Shown here in pieces: positions 26,109-35,410 of a stretch of DNA of 64,000 nucleotides (position 1 is the stretch's first letter; each line of letters begins with the position of its first letter). The notes below the pieces were generated by a model. It had not been told where the DNA came from and searched no databases. It worked only from the letters and a program-made list of their open reading frames with translations. This stretch comes from Candidatus Eremiobacterota bacterium (GTDB lineage: Bacteria > Vulcanimicrobiota > CADAWZ01 > Ess09-12): the NCBI GenBank assembly GCA_031082125.1, contig JAVHLM010000018.1, positions 24,648 through 88,647 on the forward strand, in the 5' to 3' direction. The position numbers were made by a program, and so were the translations under genes.

Positions 26109-27329
26109 ATGACACATTACAGAGTCACACCTCCTCCCGCCATAGGCGGGAAACGCCACTTCCTCTTCACGTGGCCTTACCTGCTGGCTCTTGGCGGGTT
26201 CTTCCTTATCTCCACGGGAGGCCAGTTTTTCATCCTTTACCCCCTGGAGCTCAAGGAGATGGGCAGAAACGACATGCAAATCGGCTTCCTCATGGGCCTC
26301 ACCTCCCTCGCGGCCTTCGCGGGGCGCCCTTTCTTCGGAGGATGGATAGACAGGAAGGGCAGGAAGCTTTTCATCATAATCGGTTCCTTCACCTCGGGAG
26401 CGCTCATTCTGCTCTATCCCTGGCTTCAGGCCTCGTTCTTTTCACTCTCCCTTCTCAGGGTGGTCCACGGCCTTTTCTTCGCCCTTTTCTTCACGGCCAT
26501 CTGGACCTGGATCGCCGACTACGTGCCACAGGACCGCCTCGCTGAGGGGATTGGCATTTTCGGCATCGCCGGTCTCTCCTCCAACGCCACCGGCCCCCTG
26601 GCGGGGGAATACATGATGCGGCTCGCGAACGGCAACAGCGCATTGTTTTTCGGGGGCGCCTCGCTGCTTGTGCTGCTGGGAAGCCTGTGCACACTCTTTC
26701 TCCCCGCGGGAAATCACCACCCCGGCAAGGCACAGAGCGGGTTTTTCGGTCTTCTCAGGCGCCCCGAAGTGCTGGCCGTCGTGTTCATCGCCGCCGTGTT
26801 CGGGGCCTCCATTGGAGCCATTCACAACTTTGCCGCGCCGTACCTCAAAAGCGCGGGCCTCGGGAGCGCTTCGTCATTTTTTCCCTATTACGCCGCCGGC
26901 GCCATTCTCTCCAGGCTCGTGGCGGGGAGAGCAGCAGACCGCTTCGGCCGGGTCACCGTCATAATCCCCGGCATCTTTTTCCAGGCCCTGGGCCAGCTTG
27001 CCCTTGCGGCCCCCTGGCACATCCCCCAGGCAATAGGCTTCTTCCTGGGCTGCGGCCACGGCATTGTGTACCCCGCGATGAACGCCCTCATGTTCGAGCG
27101 CGCCGGGACCGGCGACAGGGGCTCCGGCAATGCCCTCTTCACTGCCGCTGCCGATGCCGGCTCCTTCGTCGGCTCCTTTCTCTGCGGGGCAATCGCGAGC
27201 GGTTCGGGCTATGCGGCCATGTATATTTTTTCCGGCATTGCGGCCCTGGCGGGTCTCGGGCTGTACCGGGTGATGGAGACATGGAAAAGCAGAGCCGGGG
27301 CACCAAAGAATGAGGAGCCGGCTGATTGA
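26109..27329 (+). CDS. Major facilitator superfamily transporter
   Basis: 406 residues with 12 predicted membrane helices. Motif A between helices 2 and 3 is GGWIDRKGRKLF; a second similar site is AGRAADRFGRVTV. The layout matches sugar/drug efflux-type MFS proteins. Substrate cannot be read from sequence. No strong ribosome-binding site precedes ATG 26109. It stands alone; a chromosomal neighbour function is not apparent. Confidence 0.9.
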   Translation: MTHYRVTPPPAIGGKRHFLFTWPYLLALGGFFLISTGGQFFILYPLELKEMGRNDMQIGFLMGLTSLAAFAGRPFFGGWIDRKGRKLFIIIGSFTSGALILLYPWLQASFFSLSLLRVVHGLFFALFFTAIWTWIADYVPQDRLAEGIGIFGIAGLSSNATGPLAGEYMMRLANGNSALFFGGASLLVLLGSLCTLFLPAGNHHPGKAQSGFFGLLRRPEVLAVVFIAAVFGASIGAIHNFAAPYLKSAGLGSASSFFPYYAAGAILSRLVAGRAADRFGRVTVIIPGIFFQALGQLALAAPWHIPQAIGFFLGCGHGIVYPAMNALMFERAGTGDRGSGNALFTAAADAGSFVGSFLCGAIASGSGYAAMYIFSGIAALAGLGLYRVMETWKSRAGAPKNEEPAD

Positions 27330-27370
27330 TACAAGCCCGATCCCTCATGGCACCTGACTTGAATGCTCCG

Positions 27371-28777
27371 TTACTGGCTCTTTTTCAGAGTCTTCATCTT
27401 TCCCTCGAGCTCCTTCTCGCTCCGCGGCGTGTAATTGGGGCCGTAAAGCTTCCTGAGCATCCTGATGGTCTCCTCGGGGGTGAGGCCCGTGTTCTGCTGG
27501 TGACGCTTCCAGAATGAATCCCACCAGTCCGGGGGCTCGAACTTGTCGCCGTCATACTCGGTGGGACGCCCTGTTTTGCCGCCTGTCACGAGGCTCCCCA
27601 CGTAATCTGCCTCTTTGTAAACCTTGTTGATCTGGCTCGCTATATCGCTGATATCTTTTTCAGAAACCACGCCGTTGCTTGTGGCCTTGTAGAACTGCAC
27701 GGTGACCCTCACGGGGAACTTTTCATCACGCTCTATGGAAAGGTCGGCCAGCTCGGTGAAAGGCCCCTCAATCTTGCCATGGCCTATGACGGCCTCTTCC
27801 ACGTCGCTGCGGGAGCAGGTCGCTTTGCAGGGAGCACCAGGGGCCCCGCTGCTGCATTCCTGCCCTTTAAATCGCATGGGATTCTTCTGTTTGAGAGGCA
27901 CCTGGACAAGGAGCACCATGTTGAGGCCTCCCTGGCCTGCTGCTTCGGCGCTCTTCCCCGTTGCTTTCTGCGTGCCCCGCTCTTCCTTGTAATCACTCAG
28001 GCGTGTCCCTGTGAGGGAGGCGCGCTCCCCCTTCTGGTTGAAGAAGAGGCGCTGCCCCCAGGTCATCCCCGCGGCAAAGCCGTCGCGCTTGTTGTCAATG
28101 ACGGTGGCGCTTGTGCCCTCGCGGGTGCAGAGGATGGTAAGAACAGCCGGATCGCCTTCATAAGACTGGTAATTGAAAAGAACGGGATTAAACTCTGCAA
28201 TCCCCTTTTTGGGCACGGGGAGGAAACAGGCCTGGGCGCTCACCAGCACGTGGGTATCGCGGGAAGGAGCGAAAAGAGACTGGCCCTTCCCCTTCCATGA
28301 TTTGGAATCAGTGAGATACTGCCTGATGTTCTTGAGAAAATTCGAGAGGGTGACCTTTTTCAGCGGGAGCCCCTTCTGGTTTCCCACGAGGAGGTAGAAG
28401 CTGTCGGGCGATATGTCGCCGCTCTTGTCTTCAAAATTGGGGTACCTGATGACAGGCATGCAGGTGAGCTGGTACTGCTGCGTCGAGGGATCCTGCTGCT
28501 GCACCTGGATGGTCATGTCGCTGATATTTGGGCCCACGGACGAGCCCTTGTAGCGTCCCGTGTCCTCCCACGTGACATTCAGGATCTGGAGGCCATGGCG
28601 CTGGGCAAGCTTCTGGGCTTCACCATTGCCTACCATCGAGGCGCACTGCTGGATGACTGACTGGTAGGCCTTGTAGTCCTTTTCGGCCGGGGCGGTCGTC
28701 GATGACGGCTTCTGCCCCGCCGGGACCGCTTGAGCGGCGAGAAGCATAAGAAGTGTGAGCATGAGTATTCTTTTCAT
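27371..28777 (-). CDS. Large exported protein of unknown function
   Basis: 468 residues, ATG 28777 with AAGGAGCTTTCC upstream. Signal peptide ILMLTLLMLLAAQAVPAG. The mature chain has Cys pairs (CSSGAPGAPCKATC) and ends in a charged stretch (WWDSFWKRHQQNTGLTPEET, LRKLYGPNYTPRSEKELEGK). I recognise no domain. It may be a periplasmic or secreted structural or binding protein. It is monocistronic and convergent with the MFS gene. Confidence 0.65.
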   Translation of the reverse strand: MKRILMLTLLMLLAAQAVPAGQKPSSTTAPAEKDYKAYQSVIQQCASMVGNGEAQKLAQRHGLQILNVTWEDTGRYKGSSVGPNISDMTIQVQQQDPSTQQYQLTCMPVIRYPNFEDKSGDISPDSFYLLVGNQKGLPLKKVTLSNFLKNIRQYLTDSKSWKGKGQSLFAPSRDTHVLVSAQACFLPVPKKGIAEFNPVLFNYQSYEGDPAVLTILCTREGTSATVIDNKRDGFAAGMTWGQRLFFNQKGERASLTGTRLSDYKEERGTQKATGKSAEAAGQGGLNMVLLVQVPLKQKNPMRFKGQECSSGAPGAPCKATCSRSDVEEAVIGHGKIEGPFTELADLSIERDEKFPVRVTVQFYKATSNGVVSEKDISDIASQINKVYKEADYVGSLVTGGKTGRPTEYDGDKFEPPDWWDSFWKRHQQNTGLTPEETIRMLRKLYGPNYTPRSEKELEGKMKTLKKSQ

Positions 28778-28897
28778 GGAAAGCTCCTTTCATAACTCTA
28801 TAACCTGATAGTAGCCCTGGGAAAAATTTTATTCCCCTCCCCCGGCCCCCTCCTTCCCCTGAAGGATGCCATCTCCTGCCATGGAATCTTATATTTC

Positions 28898-29662
28898 ATG
28901 AAAAAAGTATTTATCATCGCCGCAGCTTTCCTCCTGCTCCTCTCAGCCTGTGACGCTTCCCTTGAGGCAAGTCCCCTCTCCCCATCTCTCAAGCCCGTTC
29001 CCCCTGAGAGGCTCAGCGGCAGCCGCCTTTCACTCGGTACATACTCAATTGCCTCACCGGGTGCAGGCTGGAAGTGGTACTATGTGAAAAAAGCCAAACA
29101 GAGCAGTGGAGTGAATGCACCCGAGGAACCTACAAATGATGAGCTGGCGCCCGGAGAAATCTATGTCGCCGTGAACACACGGAATGATGATTATCTGGTG
29201 TTCATGATGGTCCGGCACCCTTCATCGCAGGACTTTACCAATGCAGAACGATTTATTTACAAATACATGGTGCTATCCCAGAACGTGCTCTATGAGAAGC
29301 CTTCCGAGTTCAGGAGCTTTCTCTCTTCCCGATCATGGGCTCAGATACCCTACAGAGAGGGCTCCACCCGGTTTGAAGGCGCGATCATCAAAGCAGAAGA
29401 TAGGAGCCGGAAGGTTTATTGCACCGCAGGCTACTGGAGTGTCGCCATGGGCAGGATGGTATTCATCATGGGCGCCTTCACTGATCCGTCACGGCTCCCC
29501 GAAGTTGATGCCTTTGCAAGGTCATTCACCGACATGGAGATACTGGCCTGGGAATCATGCACCGGATTCTGCATCGGCACCATCGTGGCAGTGATACTGG
29601 TTCTTGTCGCCTGGCGCCTGTATACCCTCTTGAGAAGGAAAAAGCCTCCTGAAGGCGCGTAG
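28898..29662 (+). CDS. Lipoprotein-like membrane protein with C-terminal anchor
   Basis: 254 residues. N-terminus KKVFIIAAAFLLLLSAC, a lipobox (LLSAC) that should be cut before Cys. At the far end comes a second membrane helix (CIGTIVAVILVLVAWRLYTLL) with a basic tail (RRKKPPEGA). A lipid anchor at one end and a transmembrane helix at the other is unusual. The central domain (GWKWYYVKKAKQ, YLVFMMVRHPSSQDFTNAER) is not recognised. No ribosome-binding site is obvious. Confidence 0.65.
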   Translation: MKKVFIIAAAFLLLLSACDASLEASPLSPSLKPVPPERLSGSRLSLGTYSIASPGAGWKWYYVKKAKQSSGVNAPEEPTNDELAPGEIYVAVNTRNDDYLVFMMVRHPSSQDFTNAERFIYKYMVLSQNVLYEKPSEFRSFLSSRSWAQIPYREGSTRFEGAIIKAEDRSRKVYCTAGYWSVAMGRMVFIMGAFTDPSRLPEVDAFARSFTDMEILAWESCTGFCIGTIVAVILVLVAWRLYTLLRRKKPPEGA

Positions 29663-29689
29663 CTTCTGGAGCGGCCCCATCTCTTCCTG

Positions 29690-30511
29690 TTACAGCTTCA
29701 TCCCTTTCTTTTCCAGCTCCTCCCTTATCACGAAGGCATTCCTGGGCCTTCTCCTCGGGTCCTCCTCAAGGCAGCGGGCGATGAGCTTTTCAAGCCAGGG
29801 CGGCACTTCCCTGTTGAATTTCCTGAGAGGGGGGAAATTGAAGACAAAGCGCTGGGGGTCCTCGTCGGTGAGGAGCGCATAGAGCGTGGCGCCCAGGGCA
29901 TAGATGTCGGTGAGATGGGTGGTCTGCTTCTTGCCATACTGCTCCGGGGCGGCAAAACCGGGCGTTCCCATTATAAAGGTGTCTTTAAGCTTGAAGTCGC
30001 AGAAAAACCTTGCAATCCCGAAATCTATGAGCTTGACTGCCCCGTCGGTGGAGACCACCAGGTGGGCGGGCTGGAGGTTCTTGTGGACAATGGGCGTCTC
30101 CCTGTTGTGTAGGTAGTGGAGGGTCCTTGCAATATGGCGTCCCCAGTGAATGACCTCTTTGACAGGGAAAGGCCTGCCGCGGAGCTTTTTCATCACCTCG
30201 AGGGTCTCACCATCGATATACTCCATCACGAGGTAATGCCAGGAGCCCAGCGAGAGGCCCTCGGTAAAGCGCGGTATCCCCGCTTCCTCAAGGGAGCCCA
30301 GTATTCTCAGCTCGCGGACAAAGTGATCCTTGGCCAGGTTCTTCTCTTCGCCTTCAGGCATGCCGCTCCATATTTCCTTGATGGCGCGGCGGTTTTTTGC
30401 CGCCTTCTCCTCGGCGAGATAGACAGTGCTTCTCTCGCTCTGCGAGAGCACGCCGATGACTTCGTACTTTTTCCCTACGGAATCGCCTTTTTTGAGATTT
30501 GCCTCTGCCAT
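29690..30511 (-). CDS. Predicted protein pseudokinase
   Basis: 273 residues, a bare kinase fold. The catalytic loop reads VHKNLQPAHLVV where an active kinase has HRDLKPxN: Asp is Asn, Lys is Gln, and the metal-binding Asn is His. The glycine loop is degenerate (VLSQSERSTVYLA) but the Lys in RAIKEI and the DFG (IDFGIARFF) remain, and APE is FAAPEQYG. It probably binds nucleotide or protein partners without transferring phosphate. Another pseudokinase (41093) and an active-looking kinase (9561) lie in this window. It faces the gene at 28898. Confidence 0.85.
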   Translation of the reverse strand: MAEANLKKGDSVGKKYEVIGVLSQSERSTVYLAEEKAAKNRRAIKEIWSGMPEGEEKNLAKDHFVRELRILGSLEEAGIPRFTEGLSLGSWHYLVMEYIDGETLEVMKKLRGRPFPVKEVIHWGRHIARTLHYLHNRETPIVHKNLQPAHLVVSTDGAVKLIDFGIARFFCDFKLKDTFIMGTPGFAAPEQYGKKQTTHLTDIYALGATLYALLTDEDPQRFVFNFPPLRKFNREVPPWLEKLIARCLEEDPRRRPRNAFVIREELEKKGMKL

Positions 30512-30713
30512 GCCCTTCCCCCTCTCATGTGCTCGAAAATGAAATCCGGACCTTGAAAGAATTCTTGAAGGGATTGATGATATTCCTTTCAGGAAAGGCA
30601 GAATCCCGGCTCACGGCTCCGCTCCAGAGCCGTACAGGAAATCACCCTCACTGCATCGAATCATGACTGTTGTGCCCTGCAAGGTGCATTGCAGGCACAA
30701 GAAGGAGGATATC

Positions 30714-31157
30714 ATGAAACATTTCGCATTCATTACTGTCCTTCTGCTGTTTTTTTTTCAATGCAGGGCGGTCTTCAGCCAGAGCCCCGAGTTCCCCCCC
30801 GATCCCGCAGGCAGGAAAGTGATTGACCGTGACTGCCTTCGCATGAACCCCGGCAACAAGCTCCTTGCCTTCTATGCCGTCATGTACAACACGGAAAAGG
30901 TGACCGTAATTGACATTTATCGCGGAGCTGACGGCACGAAGCATGTAGAATGGAAAAAGCTCCTCTCCTGGAAGCTCATGTTCCAGGGCTCGCCCATCCT
31001 GCTCCGTGAGCCTTCACTGGTGAGGATCATCTCCCGCGACGACGAGGAAGTGATATTTTACTTCATAGATGACCTGAAATACCGGGAGGCCAAGGTCCAT
31101 CTCGAGAAGGTCTACCATATCTCGACAGGGGCCTTCTCCGAGAACTGGAGCGACTGA
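30714..31157 (+). CDS. Small exported protein of unknown function
   Basis: 147 residues from ATG 30714, GGAGG seven bases upstream. Signal peptide AFITVLLLFFFQCRAVFS. The mature domain is mixed charged and beta-like (PGNKLLAFYAVMYNTEKVTV, EEVIFYFIDDLKYREAKVHL) with no known motif. It precedes the macro-domain gene by 30 nt on the same strand, so the two could share a transcript. Confidence 0.65.
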   Translation: MKHFAFITVLLLFFFQCRAVFSQSPEFPPDPAGRKVIDRDCLRMNPGNKLLAFYAVMYNTEKVTVIDIYRGADGTKHVEWKKLLSWKLMFQGSPILLREPSLVRIISRDDEEVIFYFIDDLKYREAKVHLEKVYHISTGAFSENWSD

Positions 31158-31187
31158 AATAAGACCTGCACTCACAAGGGGGGAATC

Positions 31188-31727
31188 ATGGGAGAAGAGA
31201 CAAAAGGTGCTTTAATAGAGCTCTCCACCGGGCGGCTCGAGGGCTCGGGCCGCGAGATGATTGCCTATGGCATCAACCATACGGGCCAGATGATCGGCGC
31301 CACTGCCCAGGCAGTGATGGTGGCCGCGGGGGTCGAGGTCCAGGACGCAGCCCGGGAGCAGCTTTCAAAGACAGACAGGAAACTCGGAACGGTGGTAGTG
31401 ACACCTTCCTTCGGCCTTGAATCCACGGGAGTGAAGTGGATCGCCCACGTGGTTTCGACTCCGAAGCACACGCCGGAATCGCCGGGATGGCTTGTGCCGG
31501 CCATGGGCCGCATCCTGGATGAAGCATTGAGGCTCCAGGTTCCGGCTGTGGCCCTCTGTGCCCTTGGCACGGCGGGAGGCATCGCCCACGAGACGGCGGC
31601 GCAGCTTCTTGTTGACGTGGTAAAGGCCAGGCATATCGAAAGGAAGGGCGGGTCTTTTCCCCAGGTGGTCTTCTGCCTTCCCGACGCGCGGGTTCACGAG
31701 GCCTTTGCCCGCCGCCTCAGGCGCTGA
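31188..31727 (+). CDS. Macro domain protein (ADP-ribose-binding type)
   Basis: 179 residues, ATG behind GGGGGAATC. The macro fold core is recognisable: AYGINHTGQMIGATAQAVMV, LGTVVVTPSFGLESTGVKWI, HVVSTP, VPAMGRILDEALRLQVPAVA and LCALGTAGGIAHETAAQLLVD. The usual NAAN and GGG loops are altered. Macro domains bind ADP-ribose or remove it from proteins or RNA; activity is doubtful here. Cytosolic. It may pair with the upstream small exported gene only by proximity. Confidence 0.75.
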   Translation: MGEETKGALIELSTGRLEGSGREMIAYGINHTGQMIGATAQAVMVAAGVEVQDAAREQLSKTDRKLGTVVVTPSFGLESTGVKWIAHVVSTPKHTPESPGWLVPAMGRILDEALRLQVPAVALCALGTAGGIAHETAAQLLVDVVKARHIERKGGSFPQVVFCLPDARVHEAFARRLRR

Positions 31728-31871
31728 TATCTCAAAAACCGGCGCAAGTCTGCCGGGAGGGAATGAGCCCATGGCGGTGAATTTCATCACAGAAAGAGCA
31801 TGCTCAAGGGTGTACCAGACGGTATCATTATACTCAAGAGCATATATGACAGAGATAAAGCAGGAGTGACC

Positions 31872-33782
31872 ATGAGCAGAAATAAACCGCTTACTGCCAT
31901 TGAGAGGCCCTTAAGGGTAAAGAGACGAAAGGCCTTCACCCTCATAGAGCTGATGATCGTGGTGGCCATCATCGCCATCGTTTCGGCCATACTCATCCCC
32001 AACTTTCTCAGGGCCAGGGCAAGGGCCATGAAATCCAGCATTGACCTTGAGACCTCCAAGGTTGCCCAGAAGGCCGCCCACCCTCCCGGCGAAGAGCTGA
32101 AAAGGCCCCAGGACGGCATTTTCCCTGTAACAGAATCAGCCGATATCTCCATAAAAATCGCATCAAGCCACAAGAGAATCGGCATGGATGTCTATACCCG
32201 CTATGAAGCCCGCTACAAGGGCAGCTTCATCCTCTCTACACCGCAGGAGACCGGTAAAAGGGTAATACTGGACTTCAGGTTTCCCGAGTATACCACGGAA
32301 GCCCGGGACGTCTCCCTGAAGCTCTCATCGAACGGCACCGAGTATGAGCCTGACAACGTCATCTATGACGGGCAGGGCATATTCTGGGCAGGCAGGCCCA
32401 TAGGCAAAGACCCGGGCACTGCCGATGGAAAAGGACCTTCAAATACCGAGGCGAACAAGCCTTCTGAGCTTTCATGGACTGCTCCCGTCACGGCCGATGT
32501 GACCTTTGTCTCCCAGGGAAGGGACAGCTTCAGGTATATGCTCCCCCCCTCAAACAGGGTCAAGGCCATATCCATCACGCTTGATATGGAAGGAAATCCT
32601 TCGTTCTCCATACCTGACTACGCCCTCCAGCCCACCGCCATGGCAGGGAACACCATTACATGGAAATTTGACAACCTTGTCACCTACCGCCCCATCGTGA
32701 TTGAGCTCCCCGCGGCCCAGAGCCCCATCGGGAGGGTGCTCCTTCTCTGCAAGCTCGTGGCCCTGGCGGTGTTCCTTTTCGGCGCGGGCTTCTGGTATCT
32801 TGCCGAGCTTTACCAGCCCGGCGGCCTGCACCGCTTCAGGTGGGCCCACTTCCTGCTTCTGGCCCTCACCTACTCGCTGTTCTTCATCATATTTGCCGTC
32901 CTGGGCTTCAGGGGCGACGTCTCAACGATGAACGCCATGCTCCTTGCAGCGGCGCTCTCACTTCCATTCCTCGTGTTCCATGTCTCATGGATAATAGACA
33001 TAAGGTTCGCCCTCACCAGGACTCTGCCCCTCGCCATATTTACCCTGGGCCTGGCAGTCAACGGCGTTTACGGCGGCCCGCTCAGGGATTATTTCTATAT
33101 CGCCTCTGCCCTGCTCATTGTGGGCTTTGCCACGTTTACCCTGAAAAAGCTGCTGGCAAACAGGGAAAAATGGACAGAGACCCTCGAGGGGAACGTGGAG
33201 GAGGATCTCAAAAAGCTCGGCGAGGACATTGCCAGGGCCAGGGAGCTTGACAGGAAAGCAGGGGAGCTGACGGCGGGGATAAGGCATGGCCGTTCCCCCG
33301 AGCTTGAAAAAGAACTGGCCGAGAGCAGGAAGCAGCTCAAATCTTCTCTCGACGAATATGACAAGCTCCCGGTGGAGCTCTCCAGAATGAGAGGGGTAAA
33401 GGATTTTTACAGCCGCCAGGACATGCGTACCAGTATCGAAAACAGGATTAACGCCTGCAGGAGCTCCCTGCCTTTTTCAATTGAGTCCGTCGAGGAGGAT
33501 ATAAACTCCCTGGCCTCGGATAGGGGAGCAAAGGGGGAAAAGCCGGCTCCTGGAGGAGGCATCCACTGCATGCAGTGCGGGCAAAGCGGCGAGGATACGC
33601 CCTACTGCCCCTACTGCGGGACCGTGCGCCCCACGATCATCGCATGCAGGAACTGTGGAGAAAATATAAGGCTGCCCCTTCATCTCATGGAGGGGCATGC
33701 CCTTCCGCCGTCGGTCTGCTGCCCTGCATGCGGCACCGAGAATCTGCTGGCGGGCGGGGAAACACCTGAGGGAGCTCCCTGA
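31872..33782 (+). CDS. Prepilin-leader / multi-pass membrane / zinc-ribbon fusion protein
   Basis: 636 residues from ATG 31872 (GGAG upstream). Residues 19-45 are a class III prepilin signal (KRRKAFTLIELMIVVAIIAI) with Ala, not Gly, at -1 and Glu at +5. A beta-rich domain follows (about residues 90-290), then about five membrane helices (YSLFFIIFAVLGFRG and others), then a coiled coil (about 440-540) and, at the end, a double zinc ribbon: CMQCG, CPYCG, CRNCG and CPACG. Pilins do not normally have extra helices or cytoplasmic zinc ribbons. Whether the leader is cut is unknown. It could be a membrane hub linking pilus assembly to the cytosol. Confidence 0.75.
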   Translation: MSRNKPLTAIERPLRVKRRKAFTLIELMIVVAIIAIVSAILIPNFLRARARAMKSSIDLETSKVAQKAAHPPGEELKRPQDGIFPVTESADISIKIASSHKRIGMDVYTRYEARYKGSFILSTPQETGKRVILDFRFPEYTTEARDVSLKLSSNGTEYEPDNVIYDGQGIFWAGRPIGKDPGTADGKGPSNTEANKPSELSWTAPVTADVTFVSQGRDSFRYMLPPSNRVKAISITLDMEGNPSFSIPDYALQPTAMAGNTITWKFDNLVTYRPIVIELPAAQSPIGRVLLLCKLVALAVFLFGAGFWYLAELYQPGGLHRFRWAHFLLLALTYSLFFIIFAVLGFRGDVSTMNAMLLAAALSLPFLVFHVSWIIDIRFALTRTLPLAIFTLGLAVNGVYGGPLRDYFYIASALLIVGFATFTLKKLLANREKWTETLEGNVEEDLKKLGEDIARARELDRKAGELTAGIRHGRSPELEKELAESRKQLKSSLDEYDKLPVELSRMRGVKDFYSRQDMRTSIENRINACRSSLPFSIESVEEDINSLASDRGAKGEKPAPGGGIHCMQCGQSGEDTPYCPYCGTVRPTIIACRNCGENIRLPLHLMEGHALPPSVCCPACGTENLLAGGETPEGAP

Positions 33783-33862
33783 AAATTTCCGGCAGGAAGG
33801 ACCGCCGCAGGTCCCGGAGAATACTTTTACCATTTCGTGAATCTACAGAAAGAGGGCTTGCG

Positions 33863-34090
33863 ATGCAGACTGGCACTTTCTCATGCATCATGGGATTTGT
33901 AATAGGCTTTTTCCTTTTCATCATGGCATGGAATGGTATAAAAAAGCTGAAGAAGAGCACTCCCCGGGTTGCTTCAGAAGAGGTACCGCAGGAGCCGAAA
34001 ATCCAGGAGTCACCTTTCTGCGGGCAGTGCGGGGCGGCGATGAAAAAGGGCGATGCCTTCTGCGGTTCCTGCGGGGCCTCCGTGAAATGA
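33863..34090 (+). CDS. Small membrane protein with C-terminal zinc ribbon
   Basis: 75 residues. One N-terminal helix (CIMGFVIGFFLFIMAWNGI), a basic and polar linker, then CGQCGAAMKKGDAFCGSCG, a Cys4 zinc ribbon like that ending the upstream gene. It lies 80 nt downstream of that fusion gene and is probably its functional companion. Confidence 0.75.
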   Translation: MQTGTFSCIMGFVIGFFLFIMAWNGIKKLKKSTPRVASEEVPQEPKIQESPFCGQCGAAMKKGDAFCGSCGASVK

Positions 34091-34228
34091 CCCCGGAACT
34101 CTTGAGGGCATGCCGAACAGCATGAAAAGAAATTAGAGGACAAAGAAAATATTAAGAGAATTAACGACAGCACCTGTAACAAAAATTTTACTCACTTTCT
34201 GCCAGCATATCAAAAAAGGGGATAATCC

Positions 34229-35407
34229 ATGTTTGACACCGGGGAACACGAAAGAAGAAGAAAACAGGCTGAAAGTCTCGTCAGAAAGACCATCTTCCTG
34301 AATGACCAGCTGAAAAGCCAGGGAGCCCGATTCCGGGTCGAGGACGAAGGCTGCCCGCCCAAGGTGATAAGGGGCGACATCGCCACGCTGATGAAGAAAA
34401 ACTCGGGGCAGAGCTATAATAAGGGCGAGATAATTCTCTTCCGGAGCCAGGGAAAAGTGAAGTACGCCAAGGTGAGGAAGATGAGATACGGCAGAAGGAT
34501 TGATGATGTCTCGCTGATGGTGGAAATGCCCTCTTCCGAGTACATAGAGGCCGTCCCGGGAAGCCAGGTCATAGGAATGATCGTTACCGTTGAAAGAGAA
34601 GGCAAATCCCTGTCGGTACGCCCCAATTTCCTGGAGAACCTCTTTGACTGGTCATTCAAAAAGTCGGCTCCCCAGAAGCCCTTGGTGAGAATGACGACGA
34701 AAATCCTCTCTCCGGCGGAAACGGTTGAGGAAGAAGCCATCAATATCTCCTCATCGCAGGAAGCGGCTCTCCCCGAGGCACTGCTCCCTTCCCCCGCTGC
34801 TGATCCGGTTAAAGGCGCGCCGCTGATGACTATAAGTGTTGATAACAACACCCTCCTTGCCGACGGTAAAAGCAAGTGCTTCATCAAGGTCTGCGCGATG
34901 GACAAGTCCGGGAAGCCCCTTTCAGGGAACATCTCCTTCTCGCTCAGGGATGAAAACGGGCGCCTCAAAGATGAGGCGGGGCAGCTGGTAAACGGCGAGT
35001 TCACCAACTGCTACACTGCCGGCACCGACGTGGGAACGCAGGTGATCTCGGCAGTGCTTGAAGAGGCCCCCGGCGATCCCCAGAAAGTCTCCGTCAAGCT
35101 GATAAAAATAAACAAGCTGGACCTGGAATCAGATAAAAAAGAGTTCTCCCACGGCGATACATCGGGCATCATCATCAAGGCATCGCTTTTTTACAGCAAC
35201 GGGAACCCTGCCGCCGGGGAGGCCATCAAGTTCAGGATCATTGAAGGCGACGGCACCATCGATCCCATTGCAAAGACCTCTGAGCAGGGAGGCGCCACTG
35301 CAACCTATCAGCCGGGCAAACATTCAGGCAAGGTGACCATAAAAGGCGAATCAGCAACAACGCCGGGTGTTTCCAGGATTATTGAGTTCGAGCACCTGTC
35401 AGTGTAA
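34229..35407 (+). CDS. Leaderless protein with S24/S26-like beta domain and two Ig-like domains
   Basis: 392 residues, no signal peptide. Residues 20-125 look like the beta fold of S24/S26 peptidases (VIRGDIATLMKK, YNKGEIILFRSQGKVKYAKV, GSQVIGMIVTVERE), but catalytic Ser/Lys are not evident. The C-terminal half holds two bacterial Ig-like repeats of the invasin type (MTISVDNNTLLADGKSKCFI, and KKEFSHGDTSGIIIKASLFY ... GEAIKFRIIEGDGTI). Ig-like adhesin domains normally sit on exported proteins, so their presence in a leaderless protein is odd. It is the last gene before a convergent YkgJ gene. Confidence 0.7.
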   Translation: MFDTGEHERRRKQAESLVRKTIFLNDQLKSQGARFRVEDEGCPPKVIRGDIATLMKKNSGQSYNKGEIILFRSQGKVKYAKVRKMRYGRRIDDVSLMVEMPSSEYIEAVPGSQVIGMIVTVEREGKSLSVRPNFLENLFDWSFKKSAPQKPLVRMTTKILSPAETVEEEAINISSSQEAALPEALLPSPAADPVKGAPLMTISVDNNTLLADGKSKCFIKVCAMDKSGKPLSGNISFSLRDENGRLKDEAGQLVNGEFTNCYTAGTDVGTQVISAVLEEAPGDPQKVSVKLIKINKLDLESDKKEFSHGDTSGIIIKASLFYSNGNPAAGEAIKFRIIEGDGTIDPIAKTSEQGGATATYQPGKHSGKVTIKGESATTPGVSRIIEFEHLSV

Positions 35408-35410
35408 GAC

